Positions 24,343 through 32,742 of a DNA stretch of 64,000 nucleotides are shown here, in pieces. The notes beneath the pieces were generated by a model. The model saw only the letters and a program-made list of their open reading frames with translations, was not told the DNA's origin and made no database searches. Source of the stretch: Saltatorellus ferox. GTDB taxonomy: Bacteria; Planctomycetota; UBA1135; GCA-002686595. The DNA lies in assembly GCA_007751475.1 (NCBI GenBank), contig CP036434.1, positions 4,903,524-4,967,523 of the forward strand, in the 5' to 3' direction. Positions within the stretch are counted from its first letter, which is position 1; each line of letters starts with the position of its first letter. The position numbers and the translations under genes are program-made.

Positions 24343-27300
24343 CCACCCTGGCTCCTCGGCTTGGCGGCGGTCGCGTCTCGCTTCGCCCTGGCGTCCTCGC
24401 GCTTGGCCTCGAGTTCCTTCAGCCATGCCGACTCTGGATCCCCGACGCGCGCTTCCTCGATCTCTGTCAACGTTTCGAGTTCCTCGACGGCTTCGTCGAA
24501 GCGGCCGGCTGCCACCAGAGAGTTCGCAAAGCCCAGCCGAAACTCCGAACGGGTCAGGGGCTCGAGCTCAGGATTCAGCTCAGTCGATTGCATCAGTTCG
24601 CGGTAGAGCGCCACGGCTTCCTCGGCGCGGCCTAGCTCGACGAGCTGGCTGCCCACGGCATCGAGCAACCTCAGTCGACGGGGATTCCCTTGGGGCAGAT
24701 GCTCTGTCGCCCAGTCCAGCCCATCGGCGAAACGCTTCAGCGCCAGGCGATGCTCTCCGCGGCGCGCGTGGCACGTGGCGAGATTGATGATGCACGCGAG
24801 GATCCTCGGATCGCTCGGCGCGACGGCTCGCTGGATACCCGAGAGCACATCGATGAAGACCTCGCTGCTCTCCTCCCACAGCTCTTGCTCGAGCAAACTG
24901 CCTGCGTAGTTGTTCCCGACAGCCAGCGTCACCGGCGCCAGCTCGCCCGAATGCCGCTGGTAGCCGCGCCACGCGACCCCCAAGAGCGCGGACGCTTCGG
25001 CGAACCGCCCCTGATTCAGGCGAAGCTGCCCCAGCTCGGCGGTTCCGCGGTGGAGCGGTTCGTCCGCGTCGGTGAAGACCGCCAGAGACCGTTCGTGCAG
25101 TTCCACCAGCACCGGCTCGGCTTCGTCGAGCCGATTCGATTGGCGCAGGATACGGCCGAGCCGGAAGAGCGACTCCAGGGTCCTGGGATCGCCGGGTCCA
25201 AACATCGCCGCCCTCGTGTTCACCGCTTCGCGAAGGAGGTCCACACCCTCCTCTTCCCCGATCTCTGCCAGAGCACGAGCGAGACTCGCCTGGACCAGAA
25301 GCGTCTCCGAATGCGTCGGTCCGTGGTGCTCCTCGCTGACGCGGGCCAGCTCCTCCAGAAGCGGAATCGCCTTGCGCTCCTGCGCGGTCGCGATGTACAC
25401 GTCCGCCAGGTCGTGCAGGAGGAGCCGCGTCCGCTCGTGCTCGGCGCCATACAGCTCCCGCACATCGGAGAGGAGTGACTCCATGATCTCCTGGGCCTCG
25501 TCGTCCCGGCTCAGCTTGTGGAGGCTCTTCGCGTGCAGCCACCGCGAGAGGAACCACTGATGCTCGCTGCGTCCCCGCTCATCGAAGCGCTTGAGCCGCC
25601 TGCGGGCCAGCCGCTCTGCCTCCCGGTACTGGCCTCCGTCGAGCAGGGATTGGAGCAGGCTCATCTCGACGTTGGAGTGGAGGTTCGTACTGGCCCCGCC
25701 CTCCTCGCGGACTTCGACCAGGAGAGCTTCGAGCTGCTGGGTCGCCTCGCGCACCTTTCCCTCGCCGCGCGCGATCAGCGAGGAGACGTGGCGCATCGAG
25801 TAGACCGCGGCCGGCGGGATCTGGGGATGCGCCGGGAGCCACTCGTCGAGGTAGCGATCGGCCACCTCGCGCGCTTCGCCGAAGCGATCGAGCTTCGCGA
25901 GCCCACGCGCGAGCCGATAGGCGGCAGCGATTTCGTCCTGGGGTTCGAGTTCCCGGGCGAGCTCCAGCGTTCGGCGAGCCTCACGCACCGTGGGTTCATG
26001 GAGCTCCAGGCTCGAGTAGCTCTTGAGCAGCGTGAGGCGCAGGTCCGCCTCCAGACCCGGCCGATCGCCGAACTCCCCCACCCGCTCCGCTGCACGATCG
26101 AGAAGTTCCTCCGCTCGAATATCGGCTCCCCCGTCTTCGACGCGAACGTCCTCGAACATCCCTGTCAGCACACGGTTGATCGAACGAAACCGATCGGCTT
26201 CGTCGTTCGCGCGGACCATCGCTGCCAAGGCAACGCCTGCTCCGCCAACGATCGAGAGCAGCACGAGAACGGCCGCAGCCGAAGCGACACGGTGCCTCCG
26301 CACGAACTTGGCCAGCGTGTAGCCAAGACCCGGCTTGCCGGCCTCGACGGGACGGTGGTCCAGGAACCGCTGGATGTCCGCCAAGAGCTCGGAGGCACTG
26401 GAGTAGCGCCGGTCCGGATCCTTCTCGACGGCGCGCAGGATGATCCAGCCCACCTCGTCCGGCACGGTCTCGCTCGACTCACGGATCGGCCGAGGCGGCT
26501 GATCGCGTATCATCATGGCGATATCGGTGAGCGAGCGTCCCGTGAACTCGTAGGGCGCGTGGCCGCACATCAGCTCGTACATGAGGAGCCCGAGCGCATA
26601 CACGTCCGTTCGCGTATCGATCTTGCGTGAGCCGTCGAGCTGCTCGGGCGCCATGTACTGAAGCGTGCCGACGATCTCGCCCGCCTGCGTCAGGCGCGTA
26701 TGGAGCTCCCCCGTCCCGTCCACCGCATGAGCCACTCCGAAGTCGATCACCTTCGGGATGCCCGTCTCACCCACGAGAACGTTCGCTGGTTTGAGATCGC
26801 GGTGGACGACGCCCTTCTGGTGGCCATGCTGGATCGCATCACAGACGAGCACGAACGCCTCCAGTCGCTCACGCTGGCTCCGTTCCCTGCCCCAGGCGAT
26901 CAGGTCCTGCGCGCCCGGCACGAACTCCATGGCGAAGTACGGCTGCTCCACCCCGGAGCTGGATGTGTGCACGCCCGCTTGCAGAACGCGAGCGACGCCT
27001 GGGTGATCGAGCCTGGCGACGAGTTCGATCTCGGTCCGGAATCGGAGCTCGGCCCCTGGCCGCACGAAGCTGGCTGGGAGCATCTTGAGCGCCACGCGAC
27101 GGCGCGGATACTGCTGCTCCGCCTCGTAGACGATGCCCATCCCGCCCGACCCAAGCGTGCGGCGAATGCGAAACGGTCCGATCGTCTCGCCTTCGCGATG
27201 ACTCGCTGGCAGCGTGGGTACGGCGCTGGAACCGGACGCTGCGTCGAGATCCAGAAAGCCCGCGCGGGAGTCCGCGTCCAGCATGCGCACGACCTCCCGG

Positions 27301-27416
27301 CGCAGCGAGTCATCCCCGCCGCAGGCCTCCTCGATCAGAAGGGCTCGCTCGCACTCGTCGAGGTCGAGCACGCGTTCGAAGATGTGGAGAGCCTCCTCCG
27401 TCCGGTTGGTGGTCAT
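24339..27416 (-). CDS. Ser/Thr protein kinase with transmembrane helix and TPR repeats
   Basis: 1025 residues from ATG 27416. Order of parts: about 75 residues of cytoplasmic leader; kinase domain about 78-350 with GSGGMGIVYEAE, Lys111 (VALK), HRDLKPAN at 205-212, DFG at 225-227 and MAPEQL; one membrane helix about 377-400 (ASAAAVLVLLSIVGGAGVALAAM); then more than 550 residues of TPR-type helix pairs (EARRTLELARELEPQDEIAAA; EAERLARRRLKRFDERG; EAVALYRELMQSTELNPELEP). All catalytic residues are present, so it should be active. The outside TPR array is probably a protein-binding sensor. Its start overlaps the stop of the ECF sigma gene (ATGA), making a coupled sigma-kinase pair. Confidence 0.94.
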   Translation of the reverse strand: MTTNRTEEALHIFERVLDLDECERALLIEEACGGDDSLRREVVRMLDADSRAGFLDLDAASGSSAVPTLPASHREGETIGPFRIRRTLGSGGMGIVYEAEQQYPRRRVALKMLPASFVRPGAELRFRTEIELVARLDHPGVARVLQAGVHTSSSGVEQPYFAMEFVPGAQDLIAWGRERSQRERLEAFVLVCDAIQHGHQKGVVHRDLKPANVLVGETGIPKVIDFGVAHAVDGTGELHTRLTQAGEIVGTLQYMAPEQLDGSRKIDTRTDVYALGLLMYELMCGHAPYEFTGRSLTDIAMMIRDQPPRPIRESSETVPDEVGWIILRAVEKDPDRRYSSASELLADIQRFLDHRPVEAGKPGLGYTLAKFVRRHRVASAAAVLVLLSIVGGAGVALAAMVRANDEADRFRSINRVLTGMFEDVRVEDGGADIRAEELLDRAAERVGEFGDRPGLEADLRLTLLKSYSSLELHEPTVREARRTLELARELEPQDEIAAAYRLARGLAKLDRFGEAREVADRYLDEWLPAHPQIPPAAVYSMRHVSSLIARGEGKVREATQQLEALLVEVREEGGASTNLHSNVEMSLLQSLLDGGQYREAERLARRRLKRFDERGRSEHQWFLSRWLHAKSLHKLSRDDEAQEIMESLLSDVRELYGAEHERTRLLLHDLADVYIATAQERKAIPLLEELARVSEEHHGPTHSETLLVQASLARALAEIGEEEGVDLLREAVNTRAAMFGPGDPRTLESLFRLGRILRQSNRLDEAEPVLVELHERSLAVFTDADEPLHRGTAELGQLRLNQGRFAEASALLGVAWRGYQRHSGELAPVTLAVGNNYAGSLLEQELWEESSEVFIDVLSGIQRAVAPSDPRILACIINLATCHARRGEHRLALKRFADGLDWATEHLPQGNPRRLRLLDAVGSQLVELGRAEEAVALYRELMQSTELNPELEPLTRSEFRLGFANSLVAAGRFDEAVEELETLTEIEEARVGDPESAWLKELEAKREDARAKRDATAAKPRSQGG

Positions 27417-28072
27417 TCCCCTGGACCCATGGCCGTTCCTTGCTGCGATCCCTCTTCTGATCTCTCTTCTGATCTCCCTTCCGGCGATAGTCTTGCCTGA
27501 AGCCAAGCTCGTGCCGTGCGCCAGTTCCTCTCCACCGTCCGCAGGGGAACGCCCTCGACCCGCGCGATCTCGGGGTGCTTCATGCCGGCGAAGAAGCGCT
27601 GGTCCACGACGCGCGCCAGCTCGGGCCTGACCTCTGCCAGTTCCTTCAAGGCTTCGTCGAGGCCGAGAAGGTCCGACACTCGAGCCTCCATGAGATCCAC
27701 GACCTCGTCCAGATCCACTCGCTGGTGGGTGCCTCCGTGCCGCTCGGCGCCCCGGCTTCGCGCTCGATCGATCACGATGGAACGCATCGCACTGGCGGCC
27801 ACCGCGAGGAAGTGCTCGCGACTTGCGTACGTCTGCTCTGGCTCCCCTTGAGGCCCTTCCATCTCCAGCCCGCGGGTTCGCTCGATCTTCAGCCACGCCT
27901 CGTTCAGGAGAGCGGTGGTTTGCAAGGTCTGCCCCGCAGGGATCCGAGCCAGGGCACGGTGCGCCAGTCGATGCAGCTCCGCGTGCACCAGGGGAACCAG
28001 AGCCTCCGCGGCCTCGGTGTCGCCCGCCTGGAACCGGTGCAGCAGCAAGGTCACATCAGGGGGAAAGGACAT
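27413..28072 (-). CDS. ECF-family sigma factor (Planctomycete kinase-linked type)
   Basis: 219 residues from ATG 28072; a longer frame from 28153 has no domain support upstream. Region 2: ELHRLAHRALARIPAGQTLQTTALLNEAWLKI, then FLAVAASAMRSIVIDRARSR; region 4: LAEVRPELARVVDQRFFAGM and EGVPLRTVERNWRTARAWLQ. This ALLNEAWLK/AMRxILID pattern is that of the ECF-like family found next to Ser/Thr kinases in Planctomycetota and Acidobacteria. The C-terminal tail (RSEERSEEGSQQG) is a small in-frame repeat. The following kinase gene overlaps by 4 bp. Likely controlled, directly or indirectly, by that kinase. Confidence 0.93.
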   Translation of the reverse strand: MSFPPDVTLLLHRFQAGDTEAAEALVPLVHAELHRLAHRALARIPAGQTLQTTALLNEAWLKIERTRGLEMEGPQGEPEQTYASREHFLAVAASAMRSIVIDRARSRGAERHGGTHQRVDLDEVVDLMEARVSDLLGLDEALKELAEVRPELARVVDQRFFAGMKHPEIARVEGVPLRTVERNWRTARAWLQARLSPEGRSEERSEEGSQQGTAMGPGE

Positions 28073-28322
28073 ACCCTCGACTCTAGCAAAGTGACCCGGA
28101 CGCGGGACTCGAGTCGACCTGGTGCCGAGGGCCTTCAGAGGCGAAGCGATCATCGGGGATTGGAGAGGCTGGAGAAAGCGGGCGGGGTCGCGCGAAACGG
28201 GCAGGAAGGTCCCCGTGATCCAGCTTCGAACCCCGCCAAGAATTTCTGAGCTTCCGCCGAGTCGGCCTGTGGCGCAGACTCCTGGCCTTCAAAAAGCCCC
28301 GCCCCACGGCCAAAAGGCTGCA

Positions 28323-28350
28323 CGCCACGCCAGCACTTCGTAGCGTGGCG
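28323..28350. promoter_or_regulatory. 8-bp inverted repeat upstream of ketosynthase gene
   Basis: CGCCACGC at 28323-28330 pairs with GCGTGGCG at 28343-28350, ending 6 bp before the chosen ATG at 28357. It could be a protein-binding site or a leader hairpin that hides the ribosome site. Which one cannot be decided from sequence. Confidence 0.4.
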
Positions 28351-28356
28351 TCACCC

Positions 28357-29391
28357 ATGCGATTCGAAAACGTGCACATCGAAGGGCTCGGGCTGGCTCT
28401 GCCGCCGGATCCCGTCAGCTCGGATTCCCTCGAGGAGCGTCTGCGGCCGCTCTACGATCGACTCGGCGCCTCCGTGGGGCGGCTGGAGCTCATGAGCGGC
28501 ATCCGGGAGCGCCGGTTCTGGCCGGAAGGAACCCGGCCGAGCGACGCGTCCATCCTGGCCGGGCGCGAAGCCCTGGAGGACTCGGGGATCGAGAAGGAGC
28601 GGATCGGCTGTCTCATCCACGCGTCGGTCTGCCGTGACTTCATGGAGCCCGCGACGGCGTCGGTGGTGCACGCCGGGCTGGGGCTCCCGGCCACGGCGGA
28701 GGCCTTCGACCTCTCCAACGCCTGCCTCGGCTTCGCGAACGCGATGGCGCTGGTCGCAGGCCGGATCGAGCGGCGCGAGATCGAGGCGGCGCTCGTGGTC
28801 AGCGGCGAGGACGGCGGCCCACTCGTGCGTGAGACGATCGCCGCTCTCCTGAGCGGTGAGGCCACCCGCAAGGACCTCAAGCGCGCCTACGCCTCCCTCA
28901 CGATCGGATCGGGCGGGGCGGCCATGGTGCTGTGCCACGCGGACCTCGCGAAGAAGCCGCATCGCCTGCTCGGCGGCGTCGTCCGCGCCGCGACGCAGCA
29001 CCATGAGCTCTGCAGCGGCGGCCAGTCCGATGGCGCGAGCGGTCCGCTGATGGACACCGACTCCGAGGCGCTCCTGCACGCGGGCAACGCGCTGGCGAAG
29101 GAGACGTGGCCGGCCTTCCTGGAAGAGCTCCAGTGGGCGCCAGAAGACGCCGACCGGATCGTGACGCACCAGGTCGGCGTGGCCCACAAGCGGCTCCTCT
29201 TCGAAACGCTCGGTCTCGACCACGCGCGCGACTTCACGACCGTGGAGACGCTGGGCAACGTCGGCTCGGTTTCGCTTCCCGCGACGCTCACGCTGGGCGT
29301 GCGGAAGGGCTTCATCCGGCCCGGACACCGCGTGGCGATGCAGGGAATCGGCAGCGGGCTGCACTGCATGATGCTGGGCCTGGAGTGGTAG
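28357..29391 (+). CDS. KAS III / OleA-like beta-ketoacyl synthase
   Basis: 344 residues from ATG 28357; the GTG at 28345 would add four residues, but family members begin at the equivalent of MRFENVHIEGLG. The thiolase fold is complete: nucleophile Cys123 in SNACLGFANAM, His271 in THQVGVAHK and Asn301 in TLGNVGSVSLP. The segment VCRDFMEPATASVV with Glu97, next to the active site, and the overall pattern (SGIRERRFW; ELCSGG) match OleA, which condenses two fatty acyl-CoAs head to head, better than housekeeping FabH. The OleB, C and D partners are not nearby, so true olefin synthesis is unproven. It heads the KAS/ACP/oxidoreductase region. Confidence 0.85.
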   Translation: MRFENVHIEGLGLALPPDPVSSDSLEERLRPLYDRLGASVGRLELMSGIRERRFWPEGTRPSDASILAGREALEDSGIEKERIGCLIHASVCRDFMEPATASVVHAGLGLPATAEAFDLSNACLGFANAMALVAGRIERREIEAALVVSGEDGGPLVRETIAALLSGEATRKDLKRAYASLTIGSGGAAMVLCHADLAKKPHRLLGGVVRAATQHHELCSGGQSDGASGPLMDTDSEALLHAGNALAKETWPAFLEELQWAPEDADRIVTHQVGVAHKRLLFETLGLDHARDFTTVETLGNVGSVSLPATLTLGVRKGFIRPGHRVAMQGIGSGLHCMMLGLEW

Positions 29392-29465
29392 CCGACGCAG
29401 AGTGACCGGAGATCCTGCCGTGGCCTCGGCCCCCCGAGGCGACCCGGGCTGGTAGCCTCTCCGCC

Positions 29466-30146
29466 ATGACCACCAGCGATTCCCTCCTCGATTGCGTCGT
29501 ACTGGAGCCCGGCCGCCCCGCCACGGCCGCCGTCGTCTGGCTCCACGGCCTCGGCGCCAGCGGACACGACTTTCCTCCGATCGTCCCCGAACTCGGGCTG
29601 CCGAAGGACCACGCGATCCGCTTCGTCTTCCCCCACGCTCCGCAGATCCCCGTGACGATCAACGGAGGGATGGTGATGCCTGCCTGGTACGACATCCTGG
29701 CCATGGACTTCGACCGAAAGGTGGACGAGGCCGGCGTGCGACGTTCTGGCCAGCAAGCGAACGCGCTCATCCAGCGCGAGCGCGACCGCGGCGTGGCCGC
29801 CGACAGGATCGTGATCGCGGGCTTCAGCCAGGGAGGCGCCATCGCCTTCCACGCAGGCCTCCGCTACCCCGAGCGCCTGGCGGGGATCCTGGCGCTTTCC
29901 ACTTACATCGCCGCCGACTGCGACCTGGAGAACGAACGGAGTCTCGCGAACCTCGACATTCCGATCCTCCAGTGCCACGGGACCCAGGATCCGATGGTGA
30001 CCCCGGGAATGGGCGAAGCTGCCCGCGACCGTTTGTCAGGACTCGGCTACCAGGTGAACTGGAAGACCTACCCGATGCAGCACCAGGTCTGCCCCCAGGA
30101 GATCGACGCCATCGGGGTCTGGTTGCGCGAGGTGCTTCCGGGCTGA
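29466..30146 (+). CDS. Carboxylesterase / phospholipase, alpha/beta hydrolase
   Basis: 226 residues, usual for the Abhydrolase_2 (acyl-protein thioesterase/carboxylesterase) family. The start of the fold WLHGLGASGHDF supplies the oxyanion hole; nucleophile Ser121 lies in GFSQGGAIAF, acid Asp175 in HGTQDPMV and His206 in PMQHQVCPQEI. The WYDI motif of the family is present at about 74-77. It hydrolyses short acyl esters or thioesters. It lies 74 bp after the OleA-like gene and may release acyl groups in the same pathway, though such enzymes are also common housekeeping esterases. Confidence 0.92.
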   Translation: MTTSDSLLDCVVLEPGRPATAAVVWLHGLGASGHDFPPIVPELGLPKDHAIRFVFPHAPQIPVTINGGMVMPAWYDILAMDFDRKVDEAGVRRSGQQANALIQRERDRGVAADRIVIAGFSQGGAIAFHAGLRYPERLAGILALSTYIAADCDLENERSLANLDIPILQCHGTQDPMVTPGMGEAARDRLSGLGYQVNWKTYPMQHQVCPQEIDAIGVWLREVLPG

Positions 30147-30358
30147 GGCGCCCCTTCAGGACGGATTCGGACGCCGTTTTTTCGCCATAGAGGCGGGCAC
30201 GGCGGCAGCGGAGCGGGTACAACCTCGGCCCACACAGTTCAGAAAAATCTGAAACGAGTGTGGGCGGAATGGCAGAGAAGCGGCTACAGGACCCCGGACG
30301 GCCTGCCCCTCACCCCTGCTCCGCGACTCTGCCCTCTCCCCGTCCCGGGACCCCCTCC

Positions 30359-31150
30359 ATGCGCCGAACCCAAACTGCTGCCGAGAGCGACGCCCCCAAG
30401 CGGCCGCCCGAGCACCTGGAAGCAAGCCCGGCCCGGCAAGAACCGGCACAGCAAGACGAGGCACAGCAGCACTCGGCGCCTGAGACCGGAGATTCGCTCC
30501 AGAGCTTCCGCGGACTGGAGGAGGAGCTCCACGGCGAACTCGCCACCTTCGAGGCGTTCTTCAAGACCTTCGGGTTCAAGCGAATCCACGGCCGTGTCTG
30601 GGGTCTTCTGGTCCTCTCCGGCCAGCCGCTGACGGCCAAGGAGATCGTCCAAGAGCTGAAGATCAGCCAGGGCGCGGCGAGCACCACGATCAACGAACTC
30701 CTCGAGTGGGGCGCCGTCTCCTCGACCTTCGATTCGTCCCGCCGCTGCCACGTGCACGAGGCCGTCGGCAACACGCTGTCGATCGTCGCGACCGTCCTGC
30801 GCAGGCGGGAACAGGTCGCCTTCGAGCACTTCAAGGTCGGCGCGACCCGGATGCTCGAGATCATCCGCGAGCGCAACGGCAACAAGGACCCGCGCGTCCT
30901 CACGCTCCGCTCGATCATCGCCACGTGCGACCTTGCGGACGCCGTGATGCAGCTCGTTTTCAGCAGCGTTTCCAGCGCGCTGGGCGATCCGCAGAGCCTC
31001 CTCTCCAAGGCGATCGGCACGGCGCTCAAGGTGGGCGTTGGCGTTCCCGCTCGCGTACTCCAGGTCACGGATCGCGCCGCGCGCGCGAGCCGCGACGCCG
31101 CCAGCGGCCAGGATCCGAAGGGACACGACTCAGGAAACAAGGCATCATGA
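30359..31150 (+). CDS. GbsR/MarR-family transcriptional regulator
   Basis: 263 residues from ATG 30359; a start at 30260 is possible but adds Pro/Arg-rich sequence. After a 45-residue disordered Glu/Gln-rich segment comes a winged helix-turn-helix, about 50-130: FGFKRIHGRVWGLLVLSGQP, LTAKEIVQELKISQGAASTT, INELLEWGAV, as in GbsR-type regulators. A helical effector/dimerisation region follows (RREQVAFEHFKVGATRMLEI; SIIATCDLADAVMQ). The stop overlaps the start of the FabF-like ketosynthase by 4 bp (ATGA), strongly tying it to the biosynthetic genes it probably controls. Confidence 0.85.
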   Translation: MRRTQTAAESDAPKRPPEHLEASPARQEPAQQDEAQQHSAPETGDSLQSFRGLEEELHGELATFEAFFKTFGFKRIHGRVWGLLVLSGQPLTAKEIVQELKISQGAASTTINELLEWGAVSSTFDSSRRCHVHEAVGNTLSIVATVLRRREQVAFEHFKVGATRMLEIIRERNGNKDPRVLTLRSIIATCDLADAVMQLVFSSVSSALGDPQSLLSKAIGTALKVGVGVPARVLQVTDRAARASRDAASGQDPKGHDSGNKAS

Positions 31151-32394
31151 CCAGCGTCCCCACCAGCTTCCCCCGGATCGTCATGACCGGCGTGGGCCTC
31201 ACGAGCCCGAACGGCAACTCGCTGGCCGAGTACCGCAAGAATCTCCTGGCAGGCGTCTCGGGCGTCTCCCCCTACGAGATTCGCTACTTCGGCAAGACGG
31301 TCGCCGGTCAGTGCGACTACGACACGACGAAGCACCAGAGCCGCAAGAGCCTTCGCCGGGGCACTCGCGCGGGCTCGATCGCGATCTACTGCGCGCGCGA
31401 AGCGCTGGACAGCGCGGGCGTGGATCTCGACAAGGTCGACAAGAGCCGGATCGGTGTCTACGTCGGTACGACGGAGCACGGCAACGTCGAAACCGAGCAG
31501 CAGATCTACGAGATCAGCCAGTACGACTACGACACGTCCTACTGGTCGCACCACCACAACCCGCGCACGGTGGCGAACAACCCGGCGGGCGAGGTGACCC
31601 TAAGCACCGGCATCACGGGCCCCCACTACGCGATCGGCGGCGCCTGCGCGGGCGGCAACCTCGGGATCATCCAGGGAGCGCAGATGCTGCAGCTGGGCGA
31701 GTGCGACATGGCGATCGCAGGCGGCGTTTCGGAGAGCATCCACACCTTCGGCATCTTCGCGAGCTTCAAGGCCGAGGGCGCCCTCGGTGAGCACGAGGAC
31801 CCGACGCTCGTCAGCCGCCCGTTCGACAAGAACCGGAACGGCATCGTCGTCAGCGAAGGCGGCTGCCTGTACGTCTTGGAGCGCTATGAGGACGCGGTCG
31901 CGCGTGGCGCGCACATCATCGCCGAACTGGCGGGCTGGCACGTGAACTCGGACGCGGCGGACTTCGTGCTGCCGCTCCCTGAGCGCCAGAACGAGTGCAT
32001 GCGTGGCGCCCTCAAGAAGGCGGGCATGTCCCCCGAGGACATCCACATCGTCAGCACCCACGCCACCTCGACCCCCCTGGGCGACATCCAAGAGACCGGC
32101 GCGGTCCGCGAGGTCTTCGGCGATTCGCCGACCACCTCGATCAACAACACGAAGAGCTACATCGGCCACACCATGGGCGCGGCCGGTTCCCTCGAGCTTG
32201 CGGGCAACCTGCCGTCCTTCCAGGACGGCGTCGTTCACCCGACGATCAACGTGACCGACCTCGACCCCGAATGCGAGATCCGCGGCCTCGTGATCAACGA
32301 GCCGAAGGAGACGAAGGGCGTCGACACGATCCTCAACCTCAGCTTCGGAATGCTCGGCATCAACAGCGCGTTGATCGTCAAGAAGCCCGGCTGA
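31147..32394 (+). CDS. FabF-like beta-ketoacyl-ACP synthase
   Basis: 415 residues. The condensing triad is intact: Cys167 in GGACAGGNLGII, His305 in STHATSTPLGD and His341 in TKSYIGHTMGAAGS, with Lys336 also present. It should extend or initiate an acyl chain on an ACP by decarboxylative Claisen condensation. The pocket region (SQYDYDTSYWSHHHNPRTVA) differs from housekeeping FabF, where a GP/GPH loop is usual, suggesting a special substrate. The gene overlaps the GbsR-like regulator and is followed by an ACP gene and two CrtI-like oxidoreductases, the setting of a dedicated pathway rather than primary fatty acid synthesis. Confidence 0.92.
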   Translation: MTSVPTSFPRIVMTGVGLTSPNGNSLAEYRKNLLAGVSGVSPYEIRYFGKTVAGQCDYDTTKHQSRKSLRRGTRAGSIAIYCAREALDSAGVDLDKVDKSRIGVYVGTTEHGNVETEQQIYEISQYDYDTSYWSHHHNPRTVANNPAGEVTLSTGITGPHYAIGGACAGGNLGIIQGAQMLQLGECDMAIAGGVSESIHTFGIFASFKAEGALGEHEDPTLVSRPFDKNRNGIVVSEGGCLYVLERYEDAVARGAHIIAELAGWHVNSDAADFVLPLPERQNECMRGALKKAGMSPEDIHIVSTHATSTPLGDIQETGAVREVFGDSPTTSINNTKSYIGHTMGAAGSLELAGNLPSFQDGVVHPTINVTDLDPECEIRGLVINEPKETKGVDTILNLSFGMLGINSALIVKKPG

Positions 32395-32458
32395 GAGCAC
32401 GCTCCCCACACTCGATCAAACAACCCCGATACCGCCTGCGGAGACAGGCCCCCTCATC

Positions 32459-32731
32459 ATGAACAAGGAAGAAGTCAAAGAAGCCGTCAAGGACATCATC
32501 GAGACGATCGCCCCCGACGAAGACATTGCCGGCCTCAACGACACCGATCTCCTGCGCGACCAGATCGAACTCGACTCGATGGACTTCCTCGACATCGTCA
32601 TGGAGCTCCGCAAGCGCTACGGCGTGCAGGTGCCAGAGGATGACTACAAGGAACTCGGCTCGCTGGAGTCCTGCGCCAACTACCTCCATCCGATGATGGA
32701 AGACAAGGAGCTGAAGCTCCAGAACGCCTGA
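32459..32731 (+). CDS. Acyl carrier protein
   Basis: 90 residues, acidic, four-helix ACP fold. The phosphopantetheine attachment site is Ser40 in IELDSMDFLDIVMEL. Compared with housekeeping AcpP (DSLD), the DSMDFLD motif and the C-terminal ESCANYLHPMMEDKEL helix mark it as a specialised carrier. Located 64 bp after the FabF-like synthase and 11 bp before the first FAD oxidoreductase, so it probably carries the chain on which both act. Confidence 0.94.
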   Translation: MNKEEVKEAVKDIIETIAPDEDIAGLNDTDLLRDQIELDSMDFLDIVMELRKRYGVQVPEDDYKELGSLESCANYLHPMMEDKELKLQNA

Positions 32732-32742
32732 TCCCCTCCACC

